Source: Microbulbifer marinus
Lineage (GTDB): Bacteria > Pseudomonadota > Gammaproteobacteria > Pseudomonadales > Cellvibrionaceae
Reading direction: 5' to 3'
Assembly (NCBI RefSeq): GCF_900107725.1
Contig: NZ_FNQO01000005.1
Coordinates: forward strand, 62,001-126,000
Length of the DNA: 64,000 nucleotides
Under the pieces are notes generated by a model. It saw only the letters and a program-made list of their open reading frames with translations, searched no databases and was not told where the DNA came from. Positions 36,636 through 46,887 of this stretch are shown piece after piece. Both the position numbers and the translations under genes were made by a program. The number at the start of each line of letters is the position of its first letter. Positions within the stretch are counted from its first letter, which is position 1.

Positions 36636-37448
36636 ATGCATATCTCCGCCCTCTATCACTATCCGGTCAAGTCACTGCAGGGGCACAGCTGCGACGCCCT
36701 GCCCCTCGACCGCTACGGCGCCGTCGGCGATCGACGCTGGATGCTGGTGGACAACGACAACCAGTTCGTCACCCAGCGCAGCCTGCGCACCATGGTGCGA
36801 CTGAAAGCGACCAACATAGCCGCGGGCGTACGTATCGAAAGCGACAACGGCGCCCGGATTGAAATCAGTTACCCCGAAGATGCCGCCATCTTGCGCGACG
36901 TTACTGTCTGGCATGACACGGTAACCGCCCGCGATGCCGGCGACCGTGCCGCCGCCTGGCTCAGTGAGCAGTTGCAGACCCCGGTCCGTCTGGTGGCCAT
37001 GGGGCCAGAGTTCCGCCGGTCGCTTAGCGCGCCGCGGGAGCAGATCCAGGTCGGTTTCGCCGACGGCGCCCCGCTGCTGCTGATCGGCCAGGCGTCCCTC
37101 GACGACCTGAACGGCCGCCTCGAAACACCGGTTTCCATGCTGCGCTTCCGCCCCAACCTCGTCATCGACGGCGCGGCCCCCTTTGCAGAGGACAACTGGC
37201 AGCTGATCCGCATCCACACCGCCGCCGGGCCGGTGGAACTGGAATGCACGCACACCTGCGCGCGCTGTGCGATACCCGGACTGGATCCGCTGACTGGTGC
37301 AGTAACCAAAGAGCCGCTGCGTACGCTGGCTCGATACCGCCGAGGAGATGACGGCCTGGTCTACTTCGGGCAGAACCTCGCACCCCGCCTTAGCGACCCC
37401 CGCGGCATCACCATAGACTTGGGAGATAGAGTGGAACTTGTAAAGTAA
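36636..37448 (+). CDS. MOSC domain protein (YcbX-like)
   Basis: A 270-residue protein with the MOSC N-terminal barrel (ISALYHYPVKSLQGHSCDALPLDRYGAVGDRRWMLVD) and a MOSC domain whose cysteine lies in HTCARCAIPGLDP. MOSC proteins carry a molybdenum cofactor; the YcbX-like group reduces N-hydroxylated compounds with a partner reductase. No C-terminal ferredoxin domain is attached here, so an external electron donor is needed. The next gene follows after 23 bases on the same strand. Confidence 0.88.
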   Translation: MHISALYHYPVKSLQGHSCDALPLDRYGAVGDRRWMLVDNDNQFVTQRSLRTMVRLKATNIAAGVRIESDNGARIEISYPEDAAILRDVTVWHDTVTARDAGDRAAAWLSEQLQTPVRLVAMGPEFRRSLSAPREQIQVGFADGAPLLLIGQASLDDLNGRLETPVSMLRFRPNLVIDGAAPFAEDNWQLIRIHTAAGPVELECTHTCARCAIPGLDPLTGAVTKEPLRTLARYRRGDDGLVYFGQNLAPRLSDPRGITIDLGDRVELVK

Positions 37449-37471
37449 CGAAGGGTTACTGGATATTAACC

Positions 37472-38446
37472 ATGAGTATCACCCGCTACTGTGCGGAATT
37501 GCTGGAGGCAGCAAGCCGCTACCACGTGCGTTACGGCGACCGCCTCGCCAACCATCTGCCGATGGTATTGATCGCGCTGGACAAGATGGGGGCCAGCCGC
37601 GAGCAGTTGCAGCACGCCTTCGACCGCTCCATTCCACACCTGGAGCGACCCGAGTTATTGCCCCCGAACGCCAGCTTTTCAATCTCCGATTGCCGCAACC
37701 GCGAAGAGCGCTTTCCCAGCGCGCTGCGTTATTACGAAATCCAGGTTAAACAGCACGGCATCGCTGACTGTCTACGCCGCGAGTTGCCGCCATTGCTGCC
37801 AGCCATTGCCACCGCCGCCTTTCATCCACTCATTCGTACCGCCTACGGCATAGATGCAAGGCATCAGCAGGAAGTCGCCGCCGGGCTGGCTTACTGGAAT
37901 CTCGAATATCACACCTTGGCCGCAAGTGAAGTGCGGACCTCTGTGCCCGCTGCGGAGATACTGCACAAATTAGCCGAACGCTTCCCGATTATTTCATTGG
38001 CACCGGGGAATATTTCTGACCACATGCAATCGGTGACGCAGCAGCGAGGTTGGATGGACACCGAGATTCAACCGGAGCAGCTGGGATTGGAGGATATTGC
38101 GCGAGTGGCTATCGACGCATACTGCGGAACGATGGATTTCACGCTGCTTCACGGAGTGACCGGCGCTCATGCACTGAGATTGGTGTTGCCCTATTGCTCA
38201 AGTCCTGAAACTGCGCTTCGCTATTTCTGGGAGGGGCTAGCAGTCGCCTATCTAAGTACTGGCCCAAAGCAAATCACAATTGCTGATAATAATGCAGAGC
38301 TTCCCACTTGGAAGGAAATCAGAAAGAAGGCCTGCGATAGTGATGATGACCATGTCATCAAGCTCTGTTACAGCTGTTGGCAGGAACATGAACAATACCC
38401 GACAAGGAGTTACCAGGTTGCTGCCGCCTCCGCTACGGACTATTAG
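37472..38446 (+). CDS. Questin oxidase-like (DUF4243) protein
   Basis: A 324-residue soluble protein that resembles the questin oxidase-like family: RYGDRLANHLPMVLIALDKMGAS near the N-terminus, FHPLIRTAYGIDA in the middle and HGVTGAHALRLVLPYC in the last third, with histidines at positions typical of the family. Fungal relatives act in Baeyer-Villiger-type oxidation of anthraquinones; the role of bacterial members is not established. It follows the MOSC gene by 23 bases. The base composition near the 3' end is lower in GC than the neighbours. Confidence 0.65.
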   Translation: MSITRYCAELLEAASRYHVRYGDRLANHLPMVLIALDKMGASREQLQHAFDRSIPHLERPELLPPNASFSISDCRNREERFPSALRYYEIQVKQHGIADCLRRELPPLLPAIATAAFHPLIRTAYGIDARHQQEVAAGLAYWNLEYHTLAASEVRTSVPAAEILHKLAERFPIISLAPGNISDHMQSVTQQRGWMDTEIQPEQLGLEDIARVAIDAYCGTMDFTLLHGVTGAHALRLVLPYCSSPETALRYFWEGLAVAYLSTGPKQITIADNNAELPTWKEIRKKACDSDDDHVIKLCYSCWQEHEQYPTRSYQVAAASATDY

Positions 38447-38568
38447 TTGAATTAAATTCACTTGATTCGACTAAAGTAACTTTATCTCTCAGATCTCGTT
38501 TCCAAGGCTATTCTCCCCAGTCACCTTTCTATGACTAAAGCGATTACTTTTCTGCAGCTTGCCCGACA

Positions 38569-38592
38569 AAAAAGCGGGCCCGAGGGCCCGCT
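38569..38592 (-). terminator. Rho-independent terminator after the first TonB receptor
   Basis: GCGGGCCC/GGCCCGC stem around GAG with TTTTTTG after it on the minus strand, 26 bases beyond the stop. Confidence 0.9.
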
Positions 38593-38617
38593 TAAGATTT
38601 AAGAGAGGATATCCGGA

Positions 38618-41449
38618 TTAGAACTCCATGCGAACGCCCACAAAGGCACTGCGTCCAATCGGGTTGTAAACAGAAGCATTAGTGTCAGTACCGGTAGTGT
38701 TACCCGGGATACCAGACAGAATGATCGGAGCCTCTTCATCCAGCAGATTGTTTACACCCAAGTTAGCACTGATGCTATCGGTGAACTGATAGGATGCGAA
38801 CAGATCGTGCGTCACGTATTCCCCGGTGGAAAATCCGTAGTCACTGCTCACATCTGGTACCGCGTCGCTCAGATAGGTAGTTTCCAACTGGACCATGAAA
38901 CGATCAAGAGCATAGTTGATGGTAGTTACCCACTGATCGTCGAAGTAACCGATTTCACCAACCAGCTCATCAGTTTCACCAAACTTGGTCTGATCGTATT
39001 TCATCACATGACCGTAGTTCAGCTTCATGTCCAGCTGACCCTGGCCAACTGCGAGTCCCCACATCAGCTGCAGGTCGATACCCTCAGTCTTCAGGGAGCC
39101 CTCATTGATATAGCCGGAGTTCACTTCGGTGATTTCACCTTGCTGGAAGTCGGGGCCTGAAGTATCGCGAACGACAAAGTCACAGAAGTTGTTCGGGAAG
39201 CTGGTGGAGTTGTAGCAGAAATCGACCGAAGTCTGACGATCGACCGTGTCGATCAGGTCCTCGATCTCGATGCTGTACCAGTCCAGAGACACGGTCAGGC
39301 TGCCGAGATCACCCAGATCCTGATCAAAAACAGCGCCCAGTGTGTAACTGTCTGAGGTTTCAGTAAACAGGTTTTCGTTACCCTTGCTGGTAAAGCCACC
39401 GGTGCCCTGTAGCTCAGGCTGAGTCAACTCAAAAACTCCCTCAGATTCGATACGGGCGGCTACGGCCGGGTTGCTGCGGCAGTTTTCCGCCACAACACCG
39501 GAGGTAGTCGCAGTTACGCCATCACAGGGATCGGAGACGTTGGCGAAATTTTCACCGCCCGGTGCAAACAGCTCATTGATGTTCGGCGCACGCACGGCGC
39601 GGGCGTACTGACCACGAACACGCAAAGAGTCGTTAATGACCCAGTTTACACGGCCAGTGTAGGCGTCGGTGTCACCGATGGTGTTGTAGTCCGAATAGCG
39701 ATAAGCAGCACCCACACTCAGGGACTGCACAAGCGGCAGGTCGGCAACGATGGGCGCTTCCATCTCAACATAGACTTCATTGACGTCGAAACTGCCTTCG
39801 GTCGGCTCTTCCTTGTTACCGGCGTTCTGACCGGTGCGGGTCAGCGCGTCCGGGAAGTCAGCCGCATACTCGTCGCGGTATTCCCAACCGGTGGCCAAGC
39901 TCAGCGGACCGGCCGGCAGATCGACAATGGTACCGTTCAGGTTGATACCGGCAATAGTCTGCTTGGTGCGCTGGTCGCGGACGGACGGTGCTGAGACGTA
40001 ATCGGCAGCTTCCGGCGAGATGGAACCCTTACCAAACAGGTTGATCGGGGCGCAGCCTTCTGCGACGGCAGCTGGATCCGCACAGACAATGTTGCCATCG
40101 GCGTCCTCAATCACGTTCAGGGCGTTGCGGAAGTTGGAGATGTTCAGCTGGCCGGTGCCGCGCTGGCTGTCCTGCATCTGGCCCTGGCCGAGGAACGCAT
40201 CCCAGTTCCAGTCATTGAACTCACCGCGCAGGCCTATCAGGGCGCGGTAAGTCTGGCGCTCGGCAAAGGAGCCACGTTGTTCGAGCTCAGTAGTACGACG
40301 CACGAACTGGATGTACTCGTCCCCGGAGGCCATTGCTACATCGCGCAGTTCCTGAGGTACGTAAGGATTTTCGATGGAAATACCATCAATGAACAGATCA
40401 TCGGAATGCAGCGGGTAGGGCTCGAGCTCAGTCTGGGTTTCGGTGCGCGCAAAGGTCGTCTCTACGAAAGCTTCAAGAGAATCTGTGATTTCGTAGTTAA
40501 GGTTGCTACTAACCAGGAAGCGCTCGGTCGGCACTGAGTAGCGACGGAACTGTTGGCGGTTGAAGCCGTACTCATCTGGATCCCAGGCCACTACACCATC
40601 GTCGTAGGTGTAATTGGCTTTAGTTGCGTCATTGAGAGCCCAGAAGCGGCCGCTCTCGGAGTAGGAGGAGTAAAATGGAGCAAGACTGGTCTGGCAACTG
40701 TCATCAGTAAAGTAGCAAGATGCAATGTCGTCGACTCGGGTATTCTTGCGATCGCGCGCGTATACGCCACCTTCATCGGTGTAGGTCATGGAGACTACGG
40801 CGTTACCCTTGCCGTCGTCGAAGTTGCCGCCCGCTGTCAGGTTGAAACGGTCTGTAGTGTCATCACCGAATTCCAGCGTTTCACCGTGAGAGCTGCTGAT
40901 GCTCACGCCTTCATAGTCGTCCTTCAGGATAACGTTGATTACACCGGCCAGAGCATCGGAACCATAAATGGCCGAGGCGCCCCCGGTAATCACTTCAACG
41001 CGTTCGATCAGTTCGGTCGGGATGGTGTTCCAGTCTACGGCGGAGCTGCCCATCACACCGGACACGTAGCGGCGGCCATTGACCAGAGTCAAGGTGCGGT
41101 CTTCACCTAGGTTGCGCAGCTCTACGGTGTTAATGCCGCCACCGGAAGTAAAGAAGTTAGAGTTATTCGAGGACAGGGCGGAAACGCCGGTGGCCGGCAG
41201 GGAGCGCAGGATGTCGGCACTGTTCAGCTCACCGGAGAACTCGATAGTCTGCGAGTCGACAGTAGTGATCGGAGTGGCACTTTCCAGGTTGGCGCGAATA
41301 ATACGCGAACCTGTAACCACAACCTCTTCTACTTGCGCTGCTTCGTTACCATCTACAGACTCCTGCGCCAGGACTTGTGCACACGGCCCCAGTACAACAG
41401 ATATTCCCAACGCTGCTTTGATGGCAGAGGACAGGATATTCCTTTTCAT
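38618..41449 (-). CDS. TonB-dependent outer-membrane receptor
   Basis: A 943-residue receptor with signal peptide (ends near QVLAQ), a plug domain (VEEVVVTGSRIIRANLESATPIT, then LRNLGEDRTLTLVNGRRYVSG and the YGSDALAGVINVILK block) and a 22-strand barrel ending in the terminal phenylalanine (GVRMEF). The plug style (VTGSRI with serine/asparagine-rich ALSSNNSNFFTSGG) is that of large receptors common in Cellvibrionales, Xanthomonads and Alteromonads, many of them for glycans or peptides. No substrate is suggested by neighbours. A long AT-rich leader precedes it. Confidence 0.9.
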   Translation of the reverse strand: MKRNILSSAIKAALGISVVLGPCAQVLAQESVDGNEAAQVEEVVVTGSRIIRANLESATPITTVDSQTIEFSGELNSADILRSLPATGVSALSSNNSNFFTSGGGINTVELRNLGEDRTLTLVNGRRYVSGVMGSSAVDWNTIPTELIERVEVITGGASAIYGSDALAGVINVILKDDYEGVSISSSHGETLEFGDDTTDRFNLTAGGNFDDGKGNAVVSMTYTDEGGVYARDRKNTRVDDIASCYFTDDSCQTSLAPFYSSYSESGRFWALNDATKANYTYDDGVVAWDPDEYGFNRQQFRRYSVPTERFLVSSNLNYEITDSLEAFVETTFARTETQTELEPYPLHSDDLFIDGISIENPYVPQELRDVAMASGDEYIQFVRRTTELEQRGSFAERQTYRALIGLRGEFNDWNWDAFLGQGQMQDSQRGTGQLNISNFRNALNVIEDADGNIVCADPAAVAEGCAPINLFGKGSISPEAADYVSAPSVRDQRTKQTIAGINLNGTIVDLPAGPLSLATGWEYRDEYAADFPDALTRTGQNAGNKEEPTEGSFDVNEVYVEMEAPIVADLPLVQSLSVGAAYRYSDYNTIGDTDAYTGRVNWVINDSLRVRGQYARAVRAPNINELFAPGGENFANVSDPCDGVTATTSGVVAENCRSNPAVAARIESEGVFELTQPELQGTGGFTSKGNENLFTETSDSYTLGAVFDQDLGDLGSLTVSLDWYSIEIEDLIDTVDRQTSVDFCYNSTSFPNNFCDFVVRDTSGPDFQQGEITEVNSGYINEGSLKTEGIDLQLMWGLAVGQGQLDMKLNYGHVMKYDQTKFGETDELVGEIGYFDDQWVTTINYALDRFMVQLETTYLSDAVPDVSSDYGFSTGEYVTHDLFASYQFTDSISANLGVNNLLDEEAPIILSGIPGNTTGTDTNASVYNPIGRSAFVGVRMEF

Positions 41450-42393
41450 TACTCATACTCTCTTTGTTGTTTGCCGACCCAAATGGATCGTCCTTGAGTT
41501 GCTATCAGAAGCAGCCACCCCCATGACCGCCTCCACTCCCAACAAAGAAAGTGACGAACATAACGACTAAACCCACAACCAAAAATAGAAAGATTTTCTA
41601 ATCAAATATATTTTGATAATTTTTCGTACCAATGAATAACAAATTAAAGAATTTATTATTCAAAATTTTTCCACCAGTAAAACTTCCCGCATAAAACCAA
41701 GGTAGTTAATCGAATTAATTTCAACACTGCATTTCGATTTTGTTTGGACACCACCTTCAAAGCCTCACATTGAAGCAACCCATGCAGCATCAACTCTGTC
41801 CCTTGGTCGACAGCCACGTCCCGCTGAACTCTTCAGCGAATACTTCTTATACTCGTCGCGCGACTGCCATCGAAACGCAGCCGAACCAGATGGGGGCCAC
41901 CGGCACAACACAACCAGAGCCACCCTCGCGCAAGAACTATTTATATCAGCGCAGCCCGCCAGCCTTGCACGGACCACCCAGAGAAAGCCGCGATACCCAA
42001 TGCAACCCAGAGCATAGATATTGGATCTTACCGGAAGCTTTAAATTGTCGGCGCAAACAGACTAGGGAGGCGATCGACGCATCTACTGCACACAATTTCT
42101 TGTCGTTACGTATTTATATTGGAATCTTTTCTGGATCGTAACGAACAGGCATGATGCATCGATTCTGAAAATCATTGCCCAACCGATTTAATTACTAGAC
42201 TGGCATACGTTATTTTTACGGTAAAAGAATACGCGTCTAATACACTGACAACATTCAAGAAAGGCAATCAATTTAATGACAATAGTTGCTTGGTGAGCTG
42301 AACTACTACCATGAGTAGGACATGCAATATAAAAAGGGCAAAGCTCGGATTCATTGGTGTGTTCGCTCTCCACCCCGACCGAAATTGAGACAA
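41450..42393. other. AT-rich region between the two TonB receptor genes
   Basis: About 940 bases, unusually rich in A and T (especially 41575-41740) against a GC-rich background. It must contain the promoter of the receptor gene ending at 41449. A plus-strand open frame at 41740-42141 has no ribosome site or recognisable family and is not called. Confidence 0.5.
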
Positions 42394-42424
42394 AAAAATC
42401 CCCGCCTTATGGCGGGGATTTATT
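42394..42424 (-). terminator. Rho-independent terminator after the Oar-like receptor
   Basis: ATCCCCGCC/GGCGGGGAT stem around TTAT; the minus strand continues with seven T. It lies about 20 bases past the receptor stop. Confidence 0.92.
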
Positions 42425-42443
42425 ACTACTTCAGCTATTTAAA

Positions 42444-45308
42444 TTAGTTGAAGTCGTAGCGTACGCCGAAGCGAATACTGCGCGGGTCCTGGTAATAGAC
42501 CGGCTCACCGAAGAACTCATACGGTGCACCGGTAGCTTCGTTATCACCAATCTCCTGCGACTCAACCACTGTATCGCTGTTCAGGATGTTGAACACATCC
42601 ATAGTCAGCAACAGCTCCTGGTTATTGCCGAACTGAACCGGATACTGGGCGCTCACATCCAGGTTCCATACATTGTCGGTACGGCCGAAGCTGCCACGCG
42701 GGGTGGACTCACCCTGACAGTAGAAGGACTCCGAGCCATATGCCTGTGCAAATACATCCGTCGGATGCACACCGAAGCAGTTCTTGGGACGACCAGTCTG
42801 CCACATGAAATTGGCACCCAGACGCAGGCCCATGTCGAACTGATAGTTACCAAATGCCTTGACAGTGTGACGGCGATCGTTCGGCAGGTTGCCATAGCCA
42901 CCGTCCAGCAGTCCCGGCTGGTCAAAGTTGGTCGTCAGACCAGCATCGTCCTGGCCATTGTCCGAGCGCACGTAGCCTTCGTTGTTACCCCAGCTGTGCC
43001 CCCAAGTATAGGATGCATCCAGAGCCCACTTGCCGTCGAACGGACGCTTGAAAGTAAACTCAAGTGCACCGTACTGACGCTTGGCCTCCGGGTAGTTCAG
43101 CTGGCCAGCTGACAGATTGACGAACTCATCCATCTCCGGAATGTAGATACGCATATCGTTACCCGGATTGGTCAGAACATACTGGTGGAAGCCACCAAAT
43201 ACGTCTTCTACGGTGTCGCCATCAACTTTGGAAGCATCCCAGGAGCCGGTAGAGTTGTAGTAATCGATTACTGCCGCATCGATAGCCACGTCCTCGATTG
43301 AAGTCTCCAGGTTGCGATACATGCCCTTCACGCCCAGCTGTATACCATTGTCCATCACATACTCGTAACCGAGAATGAATTCGGACTGATACATCGGCTC
43401 AATATTGGTATCCACAAGGCTGCGGGTATCCGGCACTGAGCCATCGGCAAAATAGCCCAACCCGTAAGAGTCACCCAAATTACAAGGCGTAGAGTCAGCA
43501 TTCAGACAAGAGCCATCCCAATCAAAATATTCCTGTGTGAACAGCTCATTACCAGCCATCCGGATATTGGTGTTGGAGGCAATCGGCAGATAGTACATAC
43601 CCCAGTTGGCAAACACCTTCTGGTTGCCTGCGCCTGTGGGATCCCATACTGCAGACAGACGCGGCGCCCATTGGTTATCAACCTCGATGAAGGGGCTTCC
43701 TTCACTATTTTTATTAGTAAAGGTCTCGTTACGCAAACCGGCCTGCAGTGACAGGGTGTCGGTCACCTGCCAAGTATCCTGCAAGTAAAAAGCGTTGGAT
43801 TCCACTTCGAAAGTACCGCCGGCCTTATATATGCGCTGCCGCGCCAGCCCGTCCGCAGGGTACAGACGCCAGTACTGACCACCAGAGTAAAAAGTGTTGG
43901 ATGAAGAGCTATTGATCTCTTGGTCCAGACCTACCTCAATAAAGTGATCGTTAAGATCCCAAGAGAAGTCTACACGCACCATCTCCCGCGTATCCTCGCC
44001 CTCGGACATGCTGAGGCTAAGCCAATCGCCGAGAGCAGTCAGGCCGCCATCGTCCAGGTAGACAGCCGGGGAATCAGAATTGCCCGGAATCGTACTTCTG
44101 CTTTGCTCGTTCTCACCGTAAGAAACGGACAGGGTCATGGCGTCATTCAGATTGCCGATATAGCTAGCAATCCAATTCATTCCGCCCCTCTCATAAACGG
44201 TATCACCGACATAATCACCAACTACGTCAGTATCGGAATCGTAGCCGTATGCCCCCTCCACGATATCTCGCTCATCGCTGAAAGCGGTCAGCTCGACCCG
44301 GTGATTCTCGTTGATGTAACCATCCAGCTTGACACCCCAGAAATCGGTATCGGTCTTCGCCTTGTATCCACGGCCACTGGTCATACCGTAGTATTCTTCG
44401 TTTTCCACATCCTTACTATAAAGTGCGTAGAAGAACAGGCGATCCGGAATAATCGCACCGGACGCGTAGACATTCGCCTCGCTGCTGTCGAAGACATCTC
44501 TATCATTGACAGCCGCATAGGTATTCGGAGAAGTCTCTAATTGCTCGTCGTAATAAAAGCTGGAGCCAGCTTTAAATTCGTTGGAACCGCTCTTGGTGGT
44601 AGCGTTCATCACACCACCAGTGGAGCGGCCAAACTTGGCAGAGTAGCCGCCAGTCTTGACCTGAATGCTGTCGTAGAACTCGAACGGCACTTTCGAGAAA
44701 CCGAGGCCATTGCGGAAGTTGGTGGTATTCAGGCCGTTGATGTAGCTCACGTTCTCTGCCACGGAGGCACCAGCGAAGCTGGCGTTGTCACCAAAAGTGC
44801 GGTCACCTTTTGATACACTCGGTGCAAGCAAGGTCACAGAAGTCAGATCACGGGCTACCGGGATTTCAATAAGCTCTTCTGAAGAAATCACCATGCCGGA
44901 CTCGGCAATACCCACGTCCACCTGAGAGATGCGCTCGCCGTTAACAACCACCTCTTCCAGATCAGCGCCCTGGCCCAGTACGATTGAGGCAGTGCCGCCC
45001 AAACCAACCATGACGGTCTGGGTATCCACCACGCCGCCATCGTTGAAGACCTGCAGCTGGTACTTACCCGGAGTCAGGCTGCCGAAGCGGAAATCTCCAT
45101 CGGCATCGATACCGATTTCCTTGGAAATACCGCGCGCAGTGTCGGTCAGCTTGATTTTGGTTACATTTTCGACACCTACAACGGAACCGCGAATGGTACC
45201 GGTAGTTTCGTCGGCGAAAACGGTCGGGCTGGCAATGGTGGTAGCACCGATCGCCAGCGCGAGAACGCTTTTCGCCAGGTTCTTACGCAGAGTGCGGTTA
45301 GAACTCAT
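42444..45308 (-). CDS. Oar-like TonB-dependent receptor with N-terminal carboxypeptidase-type domain
   Basis: A 954-residue receptor. After the signal peptide (ends at VFA), residues 33-110 form a carboxypeptidase-regulatory-like beta-sandwich (GTIRGSVVGVENVTKIKLTD ... GKYQLQVFNDGG), followed by a TonB box region (LEEVVVNGERI), the plug (KTGGYSAKFGRSTGGVMNATTKSG) and the barrel, ending in RYDFN. Oar-like receptors import or export peptides, glycans or proteins in other bacteria. The start MSSNRTLRKNLAKSVLALAIG follows AGAGGT on the minus strand. A terminator-like hairpin lies in its leader at 45356-45388. Confidence 0.9.
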   Translation of the reverse strand: MSSNRTLRKNLAKSVLALAIGATTIASPTVFADETTGTIRGSVVGVENVTKIKLTDTARGISKEIGIDADGDFRFGSLTPGKYQLQVFNDGGVVDTQTVMVGLGGTASIVLGQGADLEEVVVNGERISQVDVGIAESGMVISSEELIEIPVARDLTSVTLLAPSVSKGDRTFGDNASFAGASVAENVSYINGLNTTNFRNGLGFSKVPFEFYDSIQVKTGGYSAKFGRSTGGVMNATTKSGSNEFKAGSSFYYDEQLETSPNTYAAVNDRDVFDSSEANVYASGAIIPDRLFFYALYSKDVENEEYYGMTSGRGYKAKTDTDFWGVKLDGYINENHRVELTAFSDERDIVEGAYGYDSDTDVVGDYVGDTVYERGGMNWIASYIGNLNDAMTLSVSYGENEQSRSTIPGNSDSPAVYLDDGGLTALGDWLSLSMSEGEDTREMVRVDFSWDLNDHFIEVGLDQEINSSSSNTFYSGGQYWRLYPADGLARQRIYKAGGTFEVESNAFYLQDTWQVTDTLSLQAGLRNETFTNKNSEGSPFIEVDNQWAPRLSAVWDPTGAGNQKVFANWGMYYLPIASNTNIRMAGNELFTQEYFDWDGSCLNADSTPCNLGDSYGLGYFADGSVPDTRSLVDTNIEPMYQSEFILGYEYVMDNGIQLGVKGMYRNLETSIEDVAIDAAVIDYYNSTGSWDASKVDGDTVEDVFGGFHQYVLTNPGNDMRIYIPEMDEFVNLSAGQLNYPEAKRQYGALEFTFKRPFDGKWALDASYTWGHSWGNNEGYVRSDNGQDDAGLTTNFDQPGLLDGGYGNLPNDRRHTVKAFGNYQFDMGLRLGANFMWQTGRPKNCFGVHPTDVFAQAYGSESFYCQGESTPRGSFGRTDNVWNLDVSAQYPVQFGNNQELLLTMDVFNILNSDTVVESQEIGDNEATGAPYEFFGEPVYYQDPRSIRFGVRYDFN

Positions 45309-45355
45309 AGTTGACCTCTTTGATCATTGAATTTGCTATTGGATTTATCGTTATT

Positions 45356-45388
45356 AAAAAGTGATCACCCCCCAGTGATCACTTTTTT
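45356..45388. terminator. Terminator-like hairpin in the leader of the Oar-like receptor gene
   Basis: AAAAAGTGATCAC and GTGATCACTTTTTT arms with a CCCCCCA-type loop. T runs are present on both strands (five on minus, six on plus). It lies 47 bases upstream of the receptor start and no gene ends nearby. It could be an attenuator in the receptor leader or block transcription crossing between divergent genes. Confidence 0.7.
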
Positions 45389-45606
45389 CCCAACACATAG
45401 AACTCAACGAACAAAACGGCGACTACCCGACTTTTTTTTGCTAACTGGATCACACTATTGGATTTTTTTCGGGTTAAGTGCATCTAAAATTAACGGCCCC
45501 TGTTGACGGTTCAACACATCAAGCACCCCAAAAAAAACTTAACTGTTTGTTTTATTTGATTTTTTTAAAGTTCAGCCATTGAAAACTATTGAGTAAGAAT
45601 CCACTT

Positions 45607-46155
45607 GTGACTTTAACTTCGTCTGAAATGATCCCTCTTGGCAGCGCACTACCCAATTTTTCCCTGCCAAATCCCGCGGGAAATTTGTACAGCAGTGATG
45701 CCTTTCACGACAAACCTGCATTAATTGTATTTCTGTGTAATCACTGCCCCTTCGTAAAACATATCGCCGCCGCCTTTGCAGAGTTTGCACGGGAGTACAA
45801 AGAAGCCGGACTGGCCATCGTCGCTATTAACAGCAATGACTTCGAGAATTACCCCGCGGACAGCCCGGAAAGAATGCAGGAAGAGATCGCCGCGCGCGGC
45901 TATGTCTTTCCATATCTGGTGGACGAAAGCCAGGAAGTGGCCCGTGCGTTCGGTGCCGCCTGCACGCCGGACTTCTTTTTATTTGATCGCGAGCACAAGC
46001 TGGTTTACCGCGGACAGTTTGACAGTAGCCGCCCCGGCAATAATGAACCGGTGAACGGTAGCGATCTGCGTGCGGCGGTGGATGCGGTATTGGCTGGAGA
46101 AAAACCCAGTGACGACCAGGTGCCGTCAGTGGGCTGCAATATAAAGTGGAAGTGA
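45607..46155 (+). CDS. Thioredoxin-fold protein (AhpC/TSA-like) with CxxC motif
   Basis: A 182-residue thioredoxin-like protein without signal peptide. The N-terminus TLTSSEMIPLGSALPNFSLPN and the C44-N-H-C47-P-F-V motif are those of the group sometimes annotated as redoxin-domain or thiol peroxidase-like; NSNDFENYPADSPE follows. It probably reduces disulfides or peroxides in the cytoplasm. The GTG at 45607 fits the family N-terminus; a TTG at 45589 is in frame upstream. A short hairpin follows the stop. Confidence 0.82.
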   Translation: MTLTSSEMIPLGSALPNFSLPNPAGNLYSSDAFHDKPALIVFLCNHCPFVKHIAAAFAEFAREYKEAGLAIVAINSNDFENYPADSPERMQEEIAARGYVFPYLVDESQEVARAFGAACTPDFFLFDREHKLVYRGQFDSSRPGNNEPVNGSDLRAAVDAVLAGEKPSDDQVPSVGCNIKWK

Positions 46156-46172
46156 GGCGGGCACTGCCCGCC
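46156..46172. terminator. Hairpin between convergent genes
   Basis: GGCGGGC/GCCCGCC stem around ACT directly after the thioredoxin-fold stop; no T tract. Confidence 0.5.
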
Positions 46173-46185
46173 TGCAAAAGAAAGG

Positions 46186-46887
46186 TTACTTGCGCAGGAA
46201 CTCCACCATCCACTTGGCCACGGCGCTCTCGTGGATGTCGTTCTGCAGTGAGGCATGCCCCTTGTCCACCAGCTCCTCGCCGAAGACTTCGCGGCGCAGC
46301 TCCATCAGGCTTTTGGAGTAGGGTTTGGTGAACTCCGGGTGAGCCTGGAAGGTCAGCATGTGGTCGTCCACCTGCACCATCGCCATCGGGCAAAATTCGC
46401 TGGAAGCCAGCACCTTGGCGCCCGGCGGCAGTTCCTCGACCTGGTCCTGGTGACTGACCAGCAGGCTGAAGTTCGGCATCGGCTCGGACATCCACGCCGG
46501 CGTCTCCTGCAGCTCATAGCTGTGCACGCCGATGCCCCAGCCCTTGTCGGACTTGCGCGTCTTGCCGCCCAGGGCATGGGCGATCAACTGGTGGCCGAAG
46601 CAGATACCGATGGTCGGCTTCTTGGCGTCGTGCAGCTTGCGCACGAATTCCATCAGCGGCGGAATCCACTCCTTGTCCTCGTAGACACCGGTCTTGCTGC
46701 CGGTGATCAGGTAGGCGTCCACCTCGTCGATATTCTCCGGGAGATGGCCGCGCTGGACTTCATAGGTTACGAACTCCAGCTCAGGATCCTGGCTGCGCAG
46801 CAGTTCGGCAAACATCTCCGGGTATTCGCCGAACTCGCCGACCAGCTCCTTGCGTACGTCGTCGGTCTTCAAAACTCCAATTTTCAT
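46186..46887 (-). CDS. Class I glutamine amidotransferase domain protein
   Basis: A 233-residue stand-alone amidotransferase. The catalytic triad is visible: C96 in GICFGHQ, H183 and E185 in QAHPEF. It has no synthetase domain, so it hydrolyses glutamine for an unknown partner or acts on gamma-glutamyl compounds. Proteins of this length are often annotated as GMP synthase-like. It is encoded alone, with MKIGVLKTDDVRKEL as the conserved start. Confidence 0.88.
   Translation of the reverse strand: MKIGVLKTDDVRKELVGEFGEYPEMFAELLRSQDPELEFVTYEVQRGHLPENIDEVDAYLITGSKTGVYEDKEWIPPLMEFVRKLHDAKKPTIGICFGHQLIAHALGGKTRKSDKGWGIGVHSYELQETPAWMSEPMPNFSLLVSHQDQVEELPPGAKVLASSEFCPMAMVQVDDHMLTFQAHPEFTKPYSKSLMELRREVFGEELVDKGHASLQNDIHESAVAKWMVEFLRK

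Noticed and set aside
41740-42141. A 133-codon open frame between the TonB receptor genes
   Set aside because: No ribosome site, odd composition, no family; probably chance in a regulatory region.
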